DNA of 64,000 nt. It comes from Campylobacter_A concisus_Y (GTDB taxonomy: Bacteria; Campylobacterota; Campylobacteria; Campylobacterales; Campylobacteraceae). The stretch lies in the NCBI RefSeq assembly GCF_902460415.1, contig NZ_CABPTY010000002.1:221036-285035 (forward strand), given 5' to 3'. Below, one piece after another: positions 25,808 to 34,625 of the stretch (the stretch's first letter is position 1; every line of letters begins with the position of its first letter). The notes under the pieces are model-generated. The model was not told where the DNA came from. It made no database searches and was given only the letters and a program-made list of their open reading frames with translations. A program made the translations under genes and the position numbers.

Positions 25808-27244
25808 TTATCTTTGCTCCACTCTTTTCATCCAAGCAAAAAGCTCGTCTAGATCGTAATCACCACCATGTCCTTCTCCCCAGACCGCTTCAAAATCAAC
25901 CTCTTTGCCAGCATTTTTAAGCGAAAGCGCGAGCATAGCAGGTACGGCAAGGGCTAAGTCGGTGTCGTTTGTACCCTGTCTTATGCGGTAAAATTTTGCC
26001 GAATTTTTATTTTTGACGTAGTTCATCGCATTCATCATCTTTATGACGCTAGCCTCCGCCATCTCGCCCTCGCTTCGGTCTTTTGCAAATTTAGTAAAGT
26101 GCTTTGCAGGCGTTTTGCTATCGCCAAAAAGGCCGTTTTCAGGATTTTCTAGCCCAAGGCCGTCAAAGGCAACCACCGCTTTGGCACGTTTTAACGAGGC
26201 GATGAAGTCCTCAAATTTGAATGTATATCCAAGCGAGCATCCCTGCGTGTCAAGAGTTATAAATTTAGGCGTGAGCGTGCTTTTGTCGCTGCTTTTTGTA
26301 GCAGTAAATGCCTTTGAAATAAGGGTGTTTATATACTCTTTGAAGCTGCCCTCGCCATTTTCATCAAGGCTTAGCGCATGACCTTTGGCGTCTTTTAAAT
26401 TTAGCGAGTTTAGATAGGCTGGGAATTTACTCTTTAGCTCGCGTGAGAGCTCTTTTTGCGTGGCGTTTAGCTCGCCTGATATCATCTTTGGCTTTTTGCT
26501 TCTATCGTTAAAAGAGCTTGCATCAAGACTTGCAAAATCAATACTTTCAAATTTATCCAAATCCCCAAACATCCACTCGTAAGCCTCGTCCTCATGCTCT
26601 AAATTTGTCACAGGGCAGTAGGCTGAGACGGCATAAATTTGATCGTCCGCTTTCGCAGCGCCTAGCTCTTTAAGATATGGCTCATACTCTTTTGCATTTG
26701 CGCTAACGCCCAGAAGTGCCGACATCGCACCGCCTGCGCTAGTGCCGTTTGAGATGATCTTATTTGCGTCGCCTGGCATAAATTTGTCGTTAAATTTAAG
26801 ATATCTAACGGCTGCTTTTAGATCGACTATCGCAGCTGGCGCTTTGCCGATAAATTTTTCGCCATCTTTTAGCGTCCTGCCTCTAGCGCCAACGCTCGCC
26901 ACGACATAGCCTCTAAGAAGCGCTTCGAGGGTGGCATTTGGTTTTTCGTTTTGGATTTCTGGCTTTGGTGGCATTGCGCTCATATAGCCGCCAATAGCAT
27001 TTGGCATAAAAATGGCCGTCTTTTGGTCGCTAAATTTATCCTCTGGCACGTAGAAATTTAGCACCTCGTAGTCGCTAACTGGCTTTGCCACATAGACTAT
27101 GCCTTCATATGCTCTAAATTTAAGTGTCCTCTCGCCAACTTGCACGCTTTTTAGCTCAAACTTGCTCTCGTCAAATTTAAGTTCATTTCCAAAGCAAGCA
27201 CCTACTAAACAAACCCCTAAAATAGCAACTCTAACGCATTTCAT
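25808..27244 (-). CDS. Subtype B tannase-like alpha/beta hydrolase
   Basis: The 478-aa exported hydrolase has the nucleophile in ISNGTSAGGAMSAL and the surrounding VSAYCPVTNLEHEDEAYEWMF segment that resembles bacterial subtype B tannases. The catalytic histidine is probably in WGEGHGGDYDL near the C-terminus, with the Asp in RQGTNDTD. The N-terminus is a signal peptide; VGAC could be a lipobox, so it may be a lipoprotein. It is unrelated in sequence to the tannase-type enzyme two genes downstream, although both should act on aromatic esters. Confidence 0.82.
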   Translation of the reverse strand: MKCVRVAILGVCLVGACFGNELKFDESKFELKSVQVGERTLKFRAYEGIVYVAKPVSDYEVLNFYVPEDKFSDQKTAIFMPNAIGGYMSAMPPKPEIQNEKPNATLEALLRGYVVASVGARGRTLKDGEKFIGKAPAAIVDLKAAVRYLKFNDKFMPGDANKIISNGTSAGGAMSALLGVSANAKEYEPYLKELGAAKADDQIYAVSAYCPVTNLEHEDEAYEWMFGDLDKFESIDFASLDASSFNDRSKKPKMISGELNATQKELSRELKSKFPAYLNSLNLKDAKGHALSLDENGEGSFKEYINTLISKAFTATKSSDKSTLTPKFITLDTQGCSLGYTFKFEDFIASLKRAKAVVAFDGLGLENPENGLFGDSKTPAKHFTKFAKDRSEGEMAEASVIKMMNAMNYVKNKNSAKFYRIRQGTNDTDLALAVPAMLALSLKNAGKEVDFEAVWGEGHGGDYDLDELFAWMKRVEQR

Positions 27245-27314
27245 GATCTACCTTTTTATTTTGTCCTACTTTTTGCTTTACTAGCCTTGGCGTAGGCTAC
27301 CAGGGCTTTAACGC

Positions 27315-28085
27315 CTAGTTATCTTTTGGCTCGTATTTGATCGCGTAGTAAAATTTTGGCTTGCTTAAGCTAAACTCAAAGCTATCTCTATCCACCGAGC
27401 CAACGCAGTAATGGCTATCATAAAGTCGCAGCAAAAACTCCGCCATCTGCTCGCTCGTGTGATACTTTTTAAACGCCTTGTCGTAGTCGTAGCTCTCTTT
27501 GCTAGTTGTCACCATGCCAAATTCTGTCTTTGTGGCAGCTGGTGCTAGCACTTTAGCCTCCATCTTTGCCTGCTTGTCCTGTGCTAGCTCGTGGTAAAGC
27601 CCCTCGCTAAAGGCACTTACGAAAAATTTACTAGCGCAGTACGTGACCGCGTTTGGCACGATCTTGTAGCCACCTATCGAAGAGATGTTTATAAGCTGTG
27701 TATCTTTGTCTTTGTATTTTTTAGTAAAGAGCGTTGAGAGTGTCACAAGTGAGATGATGTTTAAATTTATCATCTGTGTGATCTTGTCTAAATTTTGCTC
27801 GCCGACCTTGTTATAGTCGCCAAAGCCAGCATTGTTTATAAGCGCTTTTAGCTCATATTTTTCTAAATTTTGCCAAAGCAAGAGAGCATTTTCCTGCTTT
27901 GAGAGATCACAAATCTCTATGACGACATCAACACCCGAAAATTTAGCTATCTCACTTTTTAAATTTTCTAAAAGTTCGCCACGCCTTGCAATAAGGATCA
28001 AATTCTCCCCGCGCCTTGCAAATGCCTTTGCCGCGGCCGCTCCTATGCCTGAGCTTGCTCCAGTGATGGCGATGTATCTTTTCAC
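27315..28085 (-). CDS. SDR-family oxidoreductase
   Basis: The 256-aa protein is a classical short-chain dehydrogenase: the cofactor motif TGASSGIGAAAAKAF at the N-terminus, NNAGFGD, and the catalytic set Ser (NISSIGG) and YxxxK (YCASK). The RRGE segment after the second strand suggests NADP preference. The ATG overlaps the stop of the upstream gene by four bases. The substrate is unknown. Confidence 0.88.
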   Translation of the reverse strand: MKRYIAITGASSGIGAAAAKAFARRGENLILIARRGELLENLKSEIAKFSGVDVVIEICDLSKQENALLLWQNLEKYELKALINNAGFGDYNKVGEQNLDKITQMINLNIISLVTLSTLFTKKYKDKDTQLINISSIGGYKIVPNAVTYCASKFFVSAFSEGLYHELAQDKQAKMEAKVLAPAATKTEFGMVTTSKESYDYDKAFKKYHTSEQMAEFLLRLYDSHYCVGSVDRDSFEFSLSKPKFYYAIKYEPKDN

Positions 28086-28723
28086 TTCGCATACTCCATA
28101 GGGCTATAAATTTTGACACCTTCGCTGTGGTCATCTTGCGCTACTTGCATGATCACTTTAGCGATGTCAGCCGCCCTCATCGGACGATACTCGTCAAAAA
28201 AGCCTTTTGGGATAAATTTAAACGCCTTTATCGCCATGTACTCGCCAAGCCTAAATTCCTTTCTCTCAGCCTCAATAAGTGGCAGCCTAGCGATGTGAAA
28301 TGAGCTATATCCAAGCTCTTTTATCTTTGCTTCTGCTTGACCTTTTGCCTTTAGGTAAAACGAGCCTGACTTTCTGCTAGCACCTGCAGCCGAGAGCAAG
28401 ACAAAACGTTTTGCGCCGCACTCCAAGCCAAATTTCGCAAAATTTAGCGGATAGGTCACATCGACTTTGTAAAACTGCTCCTTGTGCTTTGCCACCTTCA
28501 TCGTCGTGCCAAGCGCGCAAAAGACATCATCAGCGATAAATGGCACCTCATCTTTTAGCTCGTCAAAATTTACTATCTTTACTTCAAGCTTTTCGTGAGT
28601 AAATTCTAGCTCATGCCTAGCAAGGGCGATAACCTTGTTGTAGTACTCACTCTCGCATAAATTTTTTAAAATCTCACTTCCCACAGCACCGCTAGCTCCA
28701 GCTATAAGGGCGATCTTTTTCAT
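28082..28723 (-). CDS. NAD(P)-binding Rossmann protein, atypical SDR
   Basis: The 213-aa protein opens with IALIAGASGAVGSEILKNL and has CALGTTMKVAKHKEQFYKVD and FVLLSAAGAS, the pattern of the HTATIP2-like atypical SDR group. Such proteins bind NAD(P) and may be reductases or regulators. It is coupled by a four-base overlap to the SDR gene that follows. Confidence 0.8.
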   Translation of the reverse strand: MKKIALIAGASGAVGSEILKNLCESEYYNKVIALARHELEFTHEKLEVKIVNFDELKDEVPFIADDVFCALGTTMKVAKHKEQFYKVDVTYPLNFAKFGLECGAKRFVLLSAAGASRKSGSFYLKAKGQAEAKIKELGYSSFHIARLPLIEAERKEFRLGEYMAIKAFKFIPKGFFDEYRPMRAADIAKVIMQVAQDDHSEGVKIYSPMEYAK

Positions 28724-28752
28724 ATCTTTCCTTTGTAAAATTTAGATAAATT

Positions 28753-29898
28753 CTATCTCGCTAAGGCAAAAATTTCACTTATGGCCTCTTTTGTATAAAT
28801 TTGCTCCAAGCCCCTGCCCTTTGCGTAGTCATAAACTAGCGTCATGATCTCGTCTAAATTTGACTCATCAACGCCGATCTCAATTAGGCTTGTAGGTGTA
28901 CCGATCTTGCTAAACCACTCTTTTAATTTCTCTATGCCTGCGTCTGCGTCATCCACGCCAAAAATTTCTTTGCCAAAGCGCTTAAATGCCTCTAAATTTC
29001 TACTCTTATACCACTTCATCCAAGCTGGCATCACGACACTTAGCCCAGCTCCATGCGCACAATCAACCACCGCACCTATGGCGTGCTCAATCATGTGGTT
29101 TGGATATGAGTAGCCAGCCGTGCCAACGTAAGTTAGGCCATTTAGCGCCATCGTCGCAGCCCAAGCAAACTCGCCTCTAGCGTCATAGTTTTTTGGCTCT
29201 TTTAGTAAAATTTCAGTCGTTTTCATAACGGTTTTTATGTTTGCTTCGATGTATAAATTTATGATCTCAGGCTGAATGCTAGCCGTAAAATAGCCCTCGA
29301 TGCTGTGAGCAATAATGTCTGAGGCCGAATACACCAAATACTCTTTGCTCACGCTTGCTTGAAGCACTGGGTTTATCACTGAAACTTTTGGGTAAAGACA
29401 TGCTCCGTGCATAGCAAATTTCTGTTTTGTGGCTTCGTTTGTGACGACCGAGCCGCCGTTCATCTCTGAGCCAGTTGCTGCAAGCGTTATGATGTCAAAT
29501 ATCATAAGCGCTTCACTTGGATCTTTGCCGGTAAAAAAGTCCCAAACGTCGCCGTTATATTTAGTTCCAGCAGCCACAGCCTTTGCCGTGTCAAGTACTG
29601 AGCCGCCGCCTATGGCTAGCACGCTATCGACGCCTTGTTTTTTAGCTAAATTTATGGCCTCATTTACCTTGCTTAGAACTGGGTTTGATTTCACACCACC
29701 GATCTTGCAAAACTCAATACCATTTGCGCTTAGGCTCTTTGTCGCCACGTCAAAAAGGCCATTTTGCTTGATCCTTTCACTACCATAAATAATAAGTGTC
29801 TTCTTAGCGCCAAATTCTCTCATATATCTGCCGATGTTTTGCTCTTTGTCTTTGCCAAATTCTATTCTTGTGGGATTTAAAAAGCTGAAGTTTTGCAT
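28753..29898 (-). CDS. Iron-containing alcohol dehydrogenase (BDH-like)
   Basis: The 381-aa enzyme is a group III alcohol dehydrogenase. It has the nucleotide motif GGGSVLDTAKAVAAG and metal-ligand region SDIIAHSIEGYF with PNHMIEHAIGAVVDCAHGAGLS. Length and motifs are closest to NADPH-dependent butanol/aldehyde dehydrogenases. It is the first gene of the minus-strand accessory cluster, with AAGGAG before the ATG. Confidence 0.9.
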   Translation of the reverse strand: MQNFSFLNPTRIEFGKDKEQNIGRYMREFGAKKTLIIYGSERIKQNGLFDVATKSLSANGIEFCKIGGVKSNPVLSKVNEAINLAKKQGVDSVLAIGGGSVLDTAKAVAAGTKYNGDVWDFFTGKDPSEALMIFDIITLAATGSEMNGGSVVTNEATKQKFAMHGACLYPKVSVINPVLQASVSKEYLVYSASDIIAHSIEGYFTASIQPEIINLYIEANIKTVMKTTEILLKEPKNYDARGEFAWAATMALNGLTYVGTAGYSYPNHMIEHAIGAVVDCAHGAGLSVVMPAWMKWYKSRNLEAFKRFGKEIFGVDDADAGIEKLKEWFSKIGTPTSLIEIGVDESNLDEIMTLVYDYAKGRGLEQIYTKEAISEIFALAR

Positions 29899-29973
29899 AG
29901 TTTCTCCTTACTAAATTTTAATGATTATAGTTTTGCAAAGCAAAAATTTTTGTTAAAAATAATGAGTAGAAAT

Positions 29974-30648
29974 TTAAAAGTTTCTTAGTTTGATAGGAAG
30001 TTTTGAGATTATTTTTTTCGGATCAAAGCTACTTTTAGCATCAACCAAATTTCCAAAATTTTCACCTGTGCTAAGGAATTTTTGCAAATAATAATTGCCT
30101 CTATATCCAAGGTCATAAAGAATTTCAGACATCAAAGAAATATCTGTTTCATCTAAAAAATCTGCATGCACGGTTGTTCTTACTTCAAAATCAAAATTTA
30201 TCTCAAGCAGATATTTTAGTGTACTAATAAATTTTTCATATAAATTTGAGCCAGTTACGCCAGCAAATTTCTCTTTTGGTGCTTTAAAATCAAGTGCAAT
30301 ATAGTCAATCAACCCTTCACCTATCGCCTCTTTTAAAATCTCAATATGAGAGCCATTTGTATCGACCTTTAGGCAAAAATTTCTTGACTTAACCTCTCTT
30401 GCGAGTTTTAAAAACAAAGGATTTGCCGTGCATTCGCCACCGCTAAATACGATGCCATTTAGCTTACCTATACGGCGGTCTAAAAAGCTACAAACCTCAT
30501 TCATACTTATAGTACCATTTGAGTTTACAACCTCTACGTTGTAGCAGTATACACACCGCATATTACAGCCTGCAAACCAAACTACCGCTGCCACTTTGTC
30601 TGGATAATCAAGCGTAGTAAATGGCGTTATACTAAAGACTTTATGCAA
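29974..30648 (-). CDS. nrdG: Class III ribonucleotide reductase activase
   Basis: The 224-aa radical-SAM protein installs the glycyl radical on NrdD. The cluster motif is CNMRCVYCYN, followed by GGECTANP. It is longer than the short enterobacterial activases and belongs to the NrdG type with a C-terminal extension. It starts with a TTG behind AAAGG. It lies downstream of the two nrdD parts but beyond an intrinsic terminator. Confidence 0.88.
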   Translation of the reverse strand: MHKVFSITPFTTLDYPDKVAAVVWFAGCNMRCVYCYNVEVVNSNGTISMNEVCSFLDRRIGKLNGIVFSGGECTANPLFLKLAREVKSRNFCLKVDTNGSHIEILKEAIGEGLIDYIALDFKAPKEKFAGVTGSNLYEKFISTLKYLLEINFDFEVRTTVHADFLDETDISLMSEILYDLGYRGNYYLQKFLSTGENFGNLVDAKSSFDPKKIISKLPIKLRNF

Positions 30649-30667
30649 ATTTATGGACCTTTTGAGA

Positions 30668-30698
30668 TTTAAAAGGCACAGAAGATTGTGCCTTTTTT
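30668..30698 (-). terminator. Terminator between nrdD tail gene and nrdG
   Basis: A GGCACA / TGTGCC stem extended by A-T pairs, with T runs on both strands, lies between the 56-aa NrdD tail gene and nrdG. It probably lowers nrdG expression relative to nrdD. Confidence 0.65.
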
Positions 30699-30732
30699 AT
30701 TTGAGTTTTTATGTTTTTATTGGCTGCGGTGA

Positions 30733-30903
30733 TTATCTTTTGCAGCAACTTGCGTATTCATCAAATTTAATACGCTCTTTATGCTCACCTTTTTTACCAA
30801 GGTTAAAGCTCTCAACTGGACGATGATAACCCATAACACGAGTATAGACTACACATTTTGTGCGTTTGTCTTGTACTTTTTCCAAAATTTCTTTTTCTGT
30901 CAT
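30733..30903 (-). CDS. Separate glycyl-radical tail of class III ribonucleotide reductase
   Basis: This 56-aa ORF starts nine bases after the nrdD stop, with a strong Shine-Dalgarno (AAGGAGAGG) that overlaps that stop. It encodes YTRVMGYHRPVESFNLGKKG, which is the C-terminal glycyl-radical loop normally fused to NrdD; the radical glycine would be G25. A CC pair sits near the end. The 700-aa nrdD product ends at the zinc-binding region and lacks this loop. The ORF is in the same frame as nrdD, with one TAA between them. It is therefore either a true split enzyme subunit or a full-length NrdD made by readthrough. I favour separate translation because of the ribosome site. Confidence 0.85.
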   Translation of the reverse strand: MTEKEILEKVQDKRTKCVVYTRVMGYHRPVESFNLGKKGEHKERIKFDEYASCCKR

Positions 30904-30912
30904 TTCCTCTCC

Positions 30913-33015
30913 TTATTTGGAATTGTTTTTCTCTTTTTCTATTAATTCTGCATCGCAAAGCGGACAAAATTCATGCTCTCCAGCAATGTAGCCATGTTTT
31001 GAACAAACGCTAAACACTGGCGTTATCGTGATATATGGAAGCTTATAATTTGAGATTATGCTCTTTACAAGCTCTTTACAAGCTTTAGGTGAGCTGATCC
31101 TTTCTTTCATATAAAGGTGAAATACTGTGCCGCCAGTGTATGAAGTCTGAAGATCATCTTGCAAATCAAGTGCCTCGTAAGCATCATCTGTAAAATTTGC
31201 TGGAAGCTGGGTTGAGTTTGTATAGTAAATATTCTCCCCACCACCTGCTTGAATGATGTCTGGATAGCGCTTTTTATCCTCTTTGGCAAAGCGGTATGTT
31301 GTGCCCTCAGCTGGAGTTGCCTCAAGGTTATATAAATTTCCAGTCTCTTCTTGAAATGTCCTTATCTTATCGCGTAAAAACTCAACCATCTCAATAGCAA
31401 AATCACGTCCAAATTTTGTTGAGATATTCTCCTTGTCATTTGTGAAATTTCTAAGAAGCTCGTTCATGCCATTTATACCGATCGTACTAAAGTGGTTATT
31501 AAAGTGCTTTAGATATCTAGCCGTATAAGGATAAAGCCCTCTGTCATACATCTCTTGTATAAATTTACGCTTCTTTTCAAGTGTCGATTTAGCAAGCTCC
31601 AAAAGATAACTAAGCCTGTTATAAAGTGCGACTTTATCGTCTTTGAAGTTGTATCCTAGGCGAGCCAAATTTATAGTGACAACGCCGATAGAGCCTGTCA
31701 TCTCAGCACTACCAAAAAGACCACCACCTCGTTTTAAAAGCTCCCTTAGATCAAGCTGCAAGCGGCAGCACATAGAGCGAACATGGCCTGGTTTGTAGGC
31801 TTTTTCGTTTTCTATCTTGTTACCATTTTCATCGTAAGTGTATTGTGAGCCGATAAAATTTTGAAAGTAGCTTGAGCCCATTTTGGCGGTATTTTCAAAG
31901 AGTACATCCGCCACTTCGCTATCCCAGTCAAAATCCTCTGTGATATTTACCGTTGGTATCGGAAACGTAAAAGGCTGCGAGCATTTATCACCAGCTGTTA
32001 AAACCTCGTAAAATGCCTTATCTATGCGTGCCATTTCAGGCTCGAAGTCCTTGTAGGTCATATCGATCAAATTTTTTCTGCCACGCTCCTTTGCTTTTTT
32101 CAAAATTTTCTCATCTTTTACATTTGTAAAGAGGTGTATATCATCACTCGTTGGGATCTGATCTCTTAGGTCGCTTGGACAAGTGATATCAATAGTTACA
32201 TTTGTAAATGGACTTTGTCCCCAGCGTGCAGGCACATTTAAGTTAAAAATAAAGCTAGTTATCGCCTTTTTGATCTCAGCGTCGCTTAGATCGTCTTTGA
32301 AAACATAAGGCGCAAGGTAGGTATCAAAGCTAGAAAACGCCTGAGCACCCGCCCACTCGCTTTGCAAAATTCCTAAGAAATTTGCCATTTGATAAAGCGC
32401 TTCTCTAAAATGTTTTGGCGCTTTGCTCTCGACCCTGCCACGAACGCCGTTAAAGCCCTCGTTTAACAAAGCTCGCAAGCTCCAGCCAGCACAATATCCT
32501 GTAAGGCAGTCAAGGTCGTGGATGTGGTAGTCACCATTTCTGTGAGCAAGTCCCTCTTCTTTGCTATAAACAGCGTCTAGCCAGTAGTTTGCTATGACTT
32601 TGCCAGCGGTATTGTTGATGAGACCTGCGTTTGAGTAGCTTGTATTTGAGTTTGCAGAAATTCTCCAGTCGGTGCCGTTTATATACTCATTTATCGTTTG
32701 AGTTGAATTTATGTAGGTCGTATCGTCATTTAGGCCTAAAATTTGCTCACGTTGAAGCTTATGCGTGTGGCGGTAGAGCATAAAGCTCTTTAAAACGTCG
32801 AAATATCCGCTATTAAATAGCTCTTTTTCGATCGCATCTTGGATGTCTTCGACTGTTATCGCGCTTGATTTTTGAAAGATATCTTGGACAACATTTGTAA
32901 AAACTTTCTCATCATAAGCTAAATTTTCGCTAGCAAATGCTTTTTTTATCGCATCTACTATCTTATATGCTACAAATTCTTGTCTTGTGCCGTCTCGTTT
33001 TAAAATTTCACGCAT
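30913..33015 (-). CDS. nrdD: Class III (anaerobic) ribonucleotide reductase, main part
   Basis: The 700-aa protein begins with an ATP-cone (MREILKRDGTRQEFVAYKIV) and has the class III catalytic barrel: HIHDLDCLTGYCAGWSLRALL, FNLNVPARWGQSPFTNVT and GSIGVVTINLARLG. It ends with the cysteine-rich CSKHGYIAGEHEFCPLC zinc site and a short charged tail. The glycyl-radical loop expected about 20-30 residues beyond this site is missing from the ORF and is encoded by the next gene. Oxygen-sensitive dNTP synthesis is its role. A long AT-rich upstream region separates it from the TIR cassette. Confidence 0.93.
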   Translation of the reverse strand: MREILKRDGTRQEFVAYKIVDAIKKAFASENLAYDEKVFTNVVQDIFQKSSAITVEDIQDAIEKELFNSGYFDVLKSFMLYRHTHKLQREQILGLNDDTTYINSTQTINEYINGTDWRISANSNTSYSNAGLINNTAGKVIANYWLDAVYSKEEGLAHRNGDYHIHDLDCLTGYCAGWSLRALLNEGFNGVRGRVESKAPKHFREALYQMANFLGILQSEWAGAQAFSSFDTYLAPYVFKDDLSDAEIKKAITSFIFNLNVPARWGQSPFTNVTIDITCPSDLRDQIPTSDDIHLFTNVKDEKILKKAKERGRKNLIDMTYKDFEPEMARIDKAFYEVLTAGDKCSQPFTFPIPTVNITEDFDWDSEVADVLFENTAKMGSSYFQNFIGSQYTYDENGNKIENEKAYKPGHVRSMCCRLQLDLRELLKRGGGLFGSAEMTGSIGVVTINLARLGYNFKDDKVALYNRLSYLLELAKSTLEKKRKFIQEMYDRGLYPYTARYLKHFNNHFSTIGINGMNELLRNFTNDKENISTKFGRDFAIEMVEFLRDKIRTFQEETGNLYNLEATPAEGTTYRFAKEDKKRYPDIIQAGGGENIYYTNSTQLPANFTDDAYEALDLQDDLQTSYTGGTVFHLYMKERISSPKACKELVKSIISNYKLPYITITPVFSVCSKHGYIAGEHEFCPLCDAELIEKEKNNSK

Positions 33016-33479
33016 CGCCCACTCTTTCCGATTTTTTAATATGGAGTTTTAAAGTATAGGACAAGAAAGCTTAAACAATAGACAACTATTTTATTTTGTT
33101 TAATAATATTTATCAAAAAATATAAAATTTTAAGAACTTTTCTTAAAGGATAAATTTACGTTATTTAAGTATTTTAAACTAAATTTTGATTATTTTACTT
33201 AAATAATTATTTTAGTTTTAGTTTTTAAATTAACCTATTTAAAATTTTACAAGCCATAAGCAATAAATACTTACTGGTCTCAAAACAAATCGTTGCCAAA
33301 ATCGCGAAAGAGATAAACTATGATGTAGCATTTAACGCGATAAAATGAAGTGCAGGGAAATGGGTGCATGTAAGCCGCTAAATTTAAAGGCCGCGAGAGC
33401 GGTCCTTTTTATACAAAATTTTTACAAATAATCTTATAGAGATAACAGGGGTAAAAAATAACTCATGTAATTATTCCTA
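33016..33479. other. Intergenic stretch with gene remnant, nrdD promoter side
   Basis: The left part is very AT-rich and should carry the nrdD promoter. On the plus strand a frame from 33229 to 33348 reads as a convincing protein C-terminus (VSKQIVAKIAKEINYDVAF) but has no start codon, so it looks like the tail of a lost gene. The plus-strand terminator that follows fits that view. Nothing else is supported. Confidence 0.45.
33385..33412 (+). terminator. Intrinsic terminator downstream of the gene remnant
   Basis: An AAAGGCCGC / GCGGTCCTTT stem (one mismatch or wobble) with a GAGA loop is followed by a T run on the plus strand. No intact plus-strand gene lies upstream, so it probably belonged to the lost gene. 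Confidence 0.6.
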
Positions 33480-34615
33480 CTAACAAAGTTCTCGTATAGC
33501 ATCAACAATAGAATCTGTACTCCACTTAACTATCCCGTCGGCAGAGTTTTTAACTACTATAGAGGTTCTTTCTGCTGCCCAAGGTTGTACAGCAATTATT
33601 TTCTTGTTCATGCTTTTTGCCAACTCTATTTCAATATTAATCCATTTGCTATAAGTAGCATATACTCCAGCCAATATAATAATGCAACTTGCTGGCTGCA
33701 TTTGCCTTTTTATTGCTTCTTTCAGTTCCCAATCACTACCCGCATTATGAATTGGGTTGTTTTTAGGAACTGAATAATTTTTATAATAAAAATATGGTTT
33801 TGCATTCAATAGCTTTACAAGATTATCATATGCTTCTCCATACGCCCAAGAGTGNNNNNNNNNNNNNNNNNNNNNNNNNNNNNNNNNNNNNNNNNNNNNN
33901 NNNNNNNNNNNNNNNNNNNNNNNNNNNNNNNNNNNNNNNNNNNNNNNNNNNNNNNNNNNNNNNNNNNNNNNNNNNNNNNNNNNNNNNNNNNNNNNNNNNN
34001 NNNNNNNNNNNNNNNNNNNNNNNNNNNNNNNNNNNNNNNNNNNNNNNNNNNNNNNNNNNNNNNNNNNNNNNNNNNNNNNNNNNNNNNNNNNNNNNNNNNN
34101 NNNNNNNNNNNNNNNNNNNNNNNNNNNNNNNNNNNNNNNNNNNNNNNNNNNNNNNNNNNNNNNNNNNNNNNNNNNNNNNNNNNNNNNNNNNNNNNNNNNN
34201 NNNNNNNNNNNNNNNNNNNNNNNNNNNNNNNNNNNNNNNNNNNNNNNNNNNNNNNNNNNNNNNNNNNNNNNNNNNNNNNNNNNNNNNNNNNNNNNNNNNN
34301 NNNNNNNNNNNNNNNNNNNNNNNNNNNNNNNNNNNNNNNNNNNNNNNNNNNNNNNNNNNNNNNNNNNNNNNNNNNNNNNNNNNNNNNNNNNNNNNNNNNN
34401 NNNNNNNNNNNNNNNNNNNNNNNNNNNNNNNNNNNNNNNNNNNNNNNNNNNNNNNNNNNNNNNNNNNNNNNNNNNNNNNNNNNNNNNNNNNNNNNNNNNN
34501 NNNNNNNNNNNNNNNNNNNNNNNNNNNNNNNNNNNNNNNNNNNNNNNNNNNNNNNNNNNNNNNNNNNNNNNNNNNNNNNNNNNNNNNNNNNNNGACTAAT
34601 AAACAAATTGTACAT
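33480..34615 (-). CDS. TIR-like (ThsB-type, DUF1863) protein, interrupted by assembly gap
   Basis: The right fragment starts with ATG at 34615 (TAAGGA upstream) and reads MYNLFIS up to the gap. The left fragment leaves the gap as HSWAYGEAYDNLVKLL and continues to the stop. Joined, FISHSWAY is the classic start of the MTH538/ThsB TIR-like family, followed by the YSVPKNNPIH segment, SCIIILAGVYATYSKWI and VQPWAAERTS. The joined protein would be about 130 aa, usual for the family. ThsB proteins of Thoeris defence make an NAD-derived signal on phage infection. The gene begins 10 bases after the membrane-protein stop, in one operon. The gap may hide an insertion or may be artificial. Confidence 0.8.
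33855..34593. other. Assembly gap (739 N)
   Basis: A run of undetermined bases. Both flanks belong to the same reading product, the TIR-like gene: the right flank ends at the first base of a CAN codon after FIS and the left flank begins CAC (His) TCT TGG. Whether about 740 bases truly lie between them cannot be told from the sequence. Confidence 0.95.
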
Positions 34616-34625
34616 AAATTTTTCC

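Noticed and set aside
33040..33240. AT-rich tract upstream of nrdD considered as a replication origin or attachment site
   Set aside because: No repeated boxes, no DnaA-box cluster, no integrase and no tRNA nearby; ordinary promoter-type AT richness explains it.
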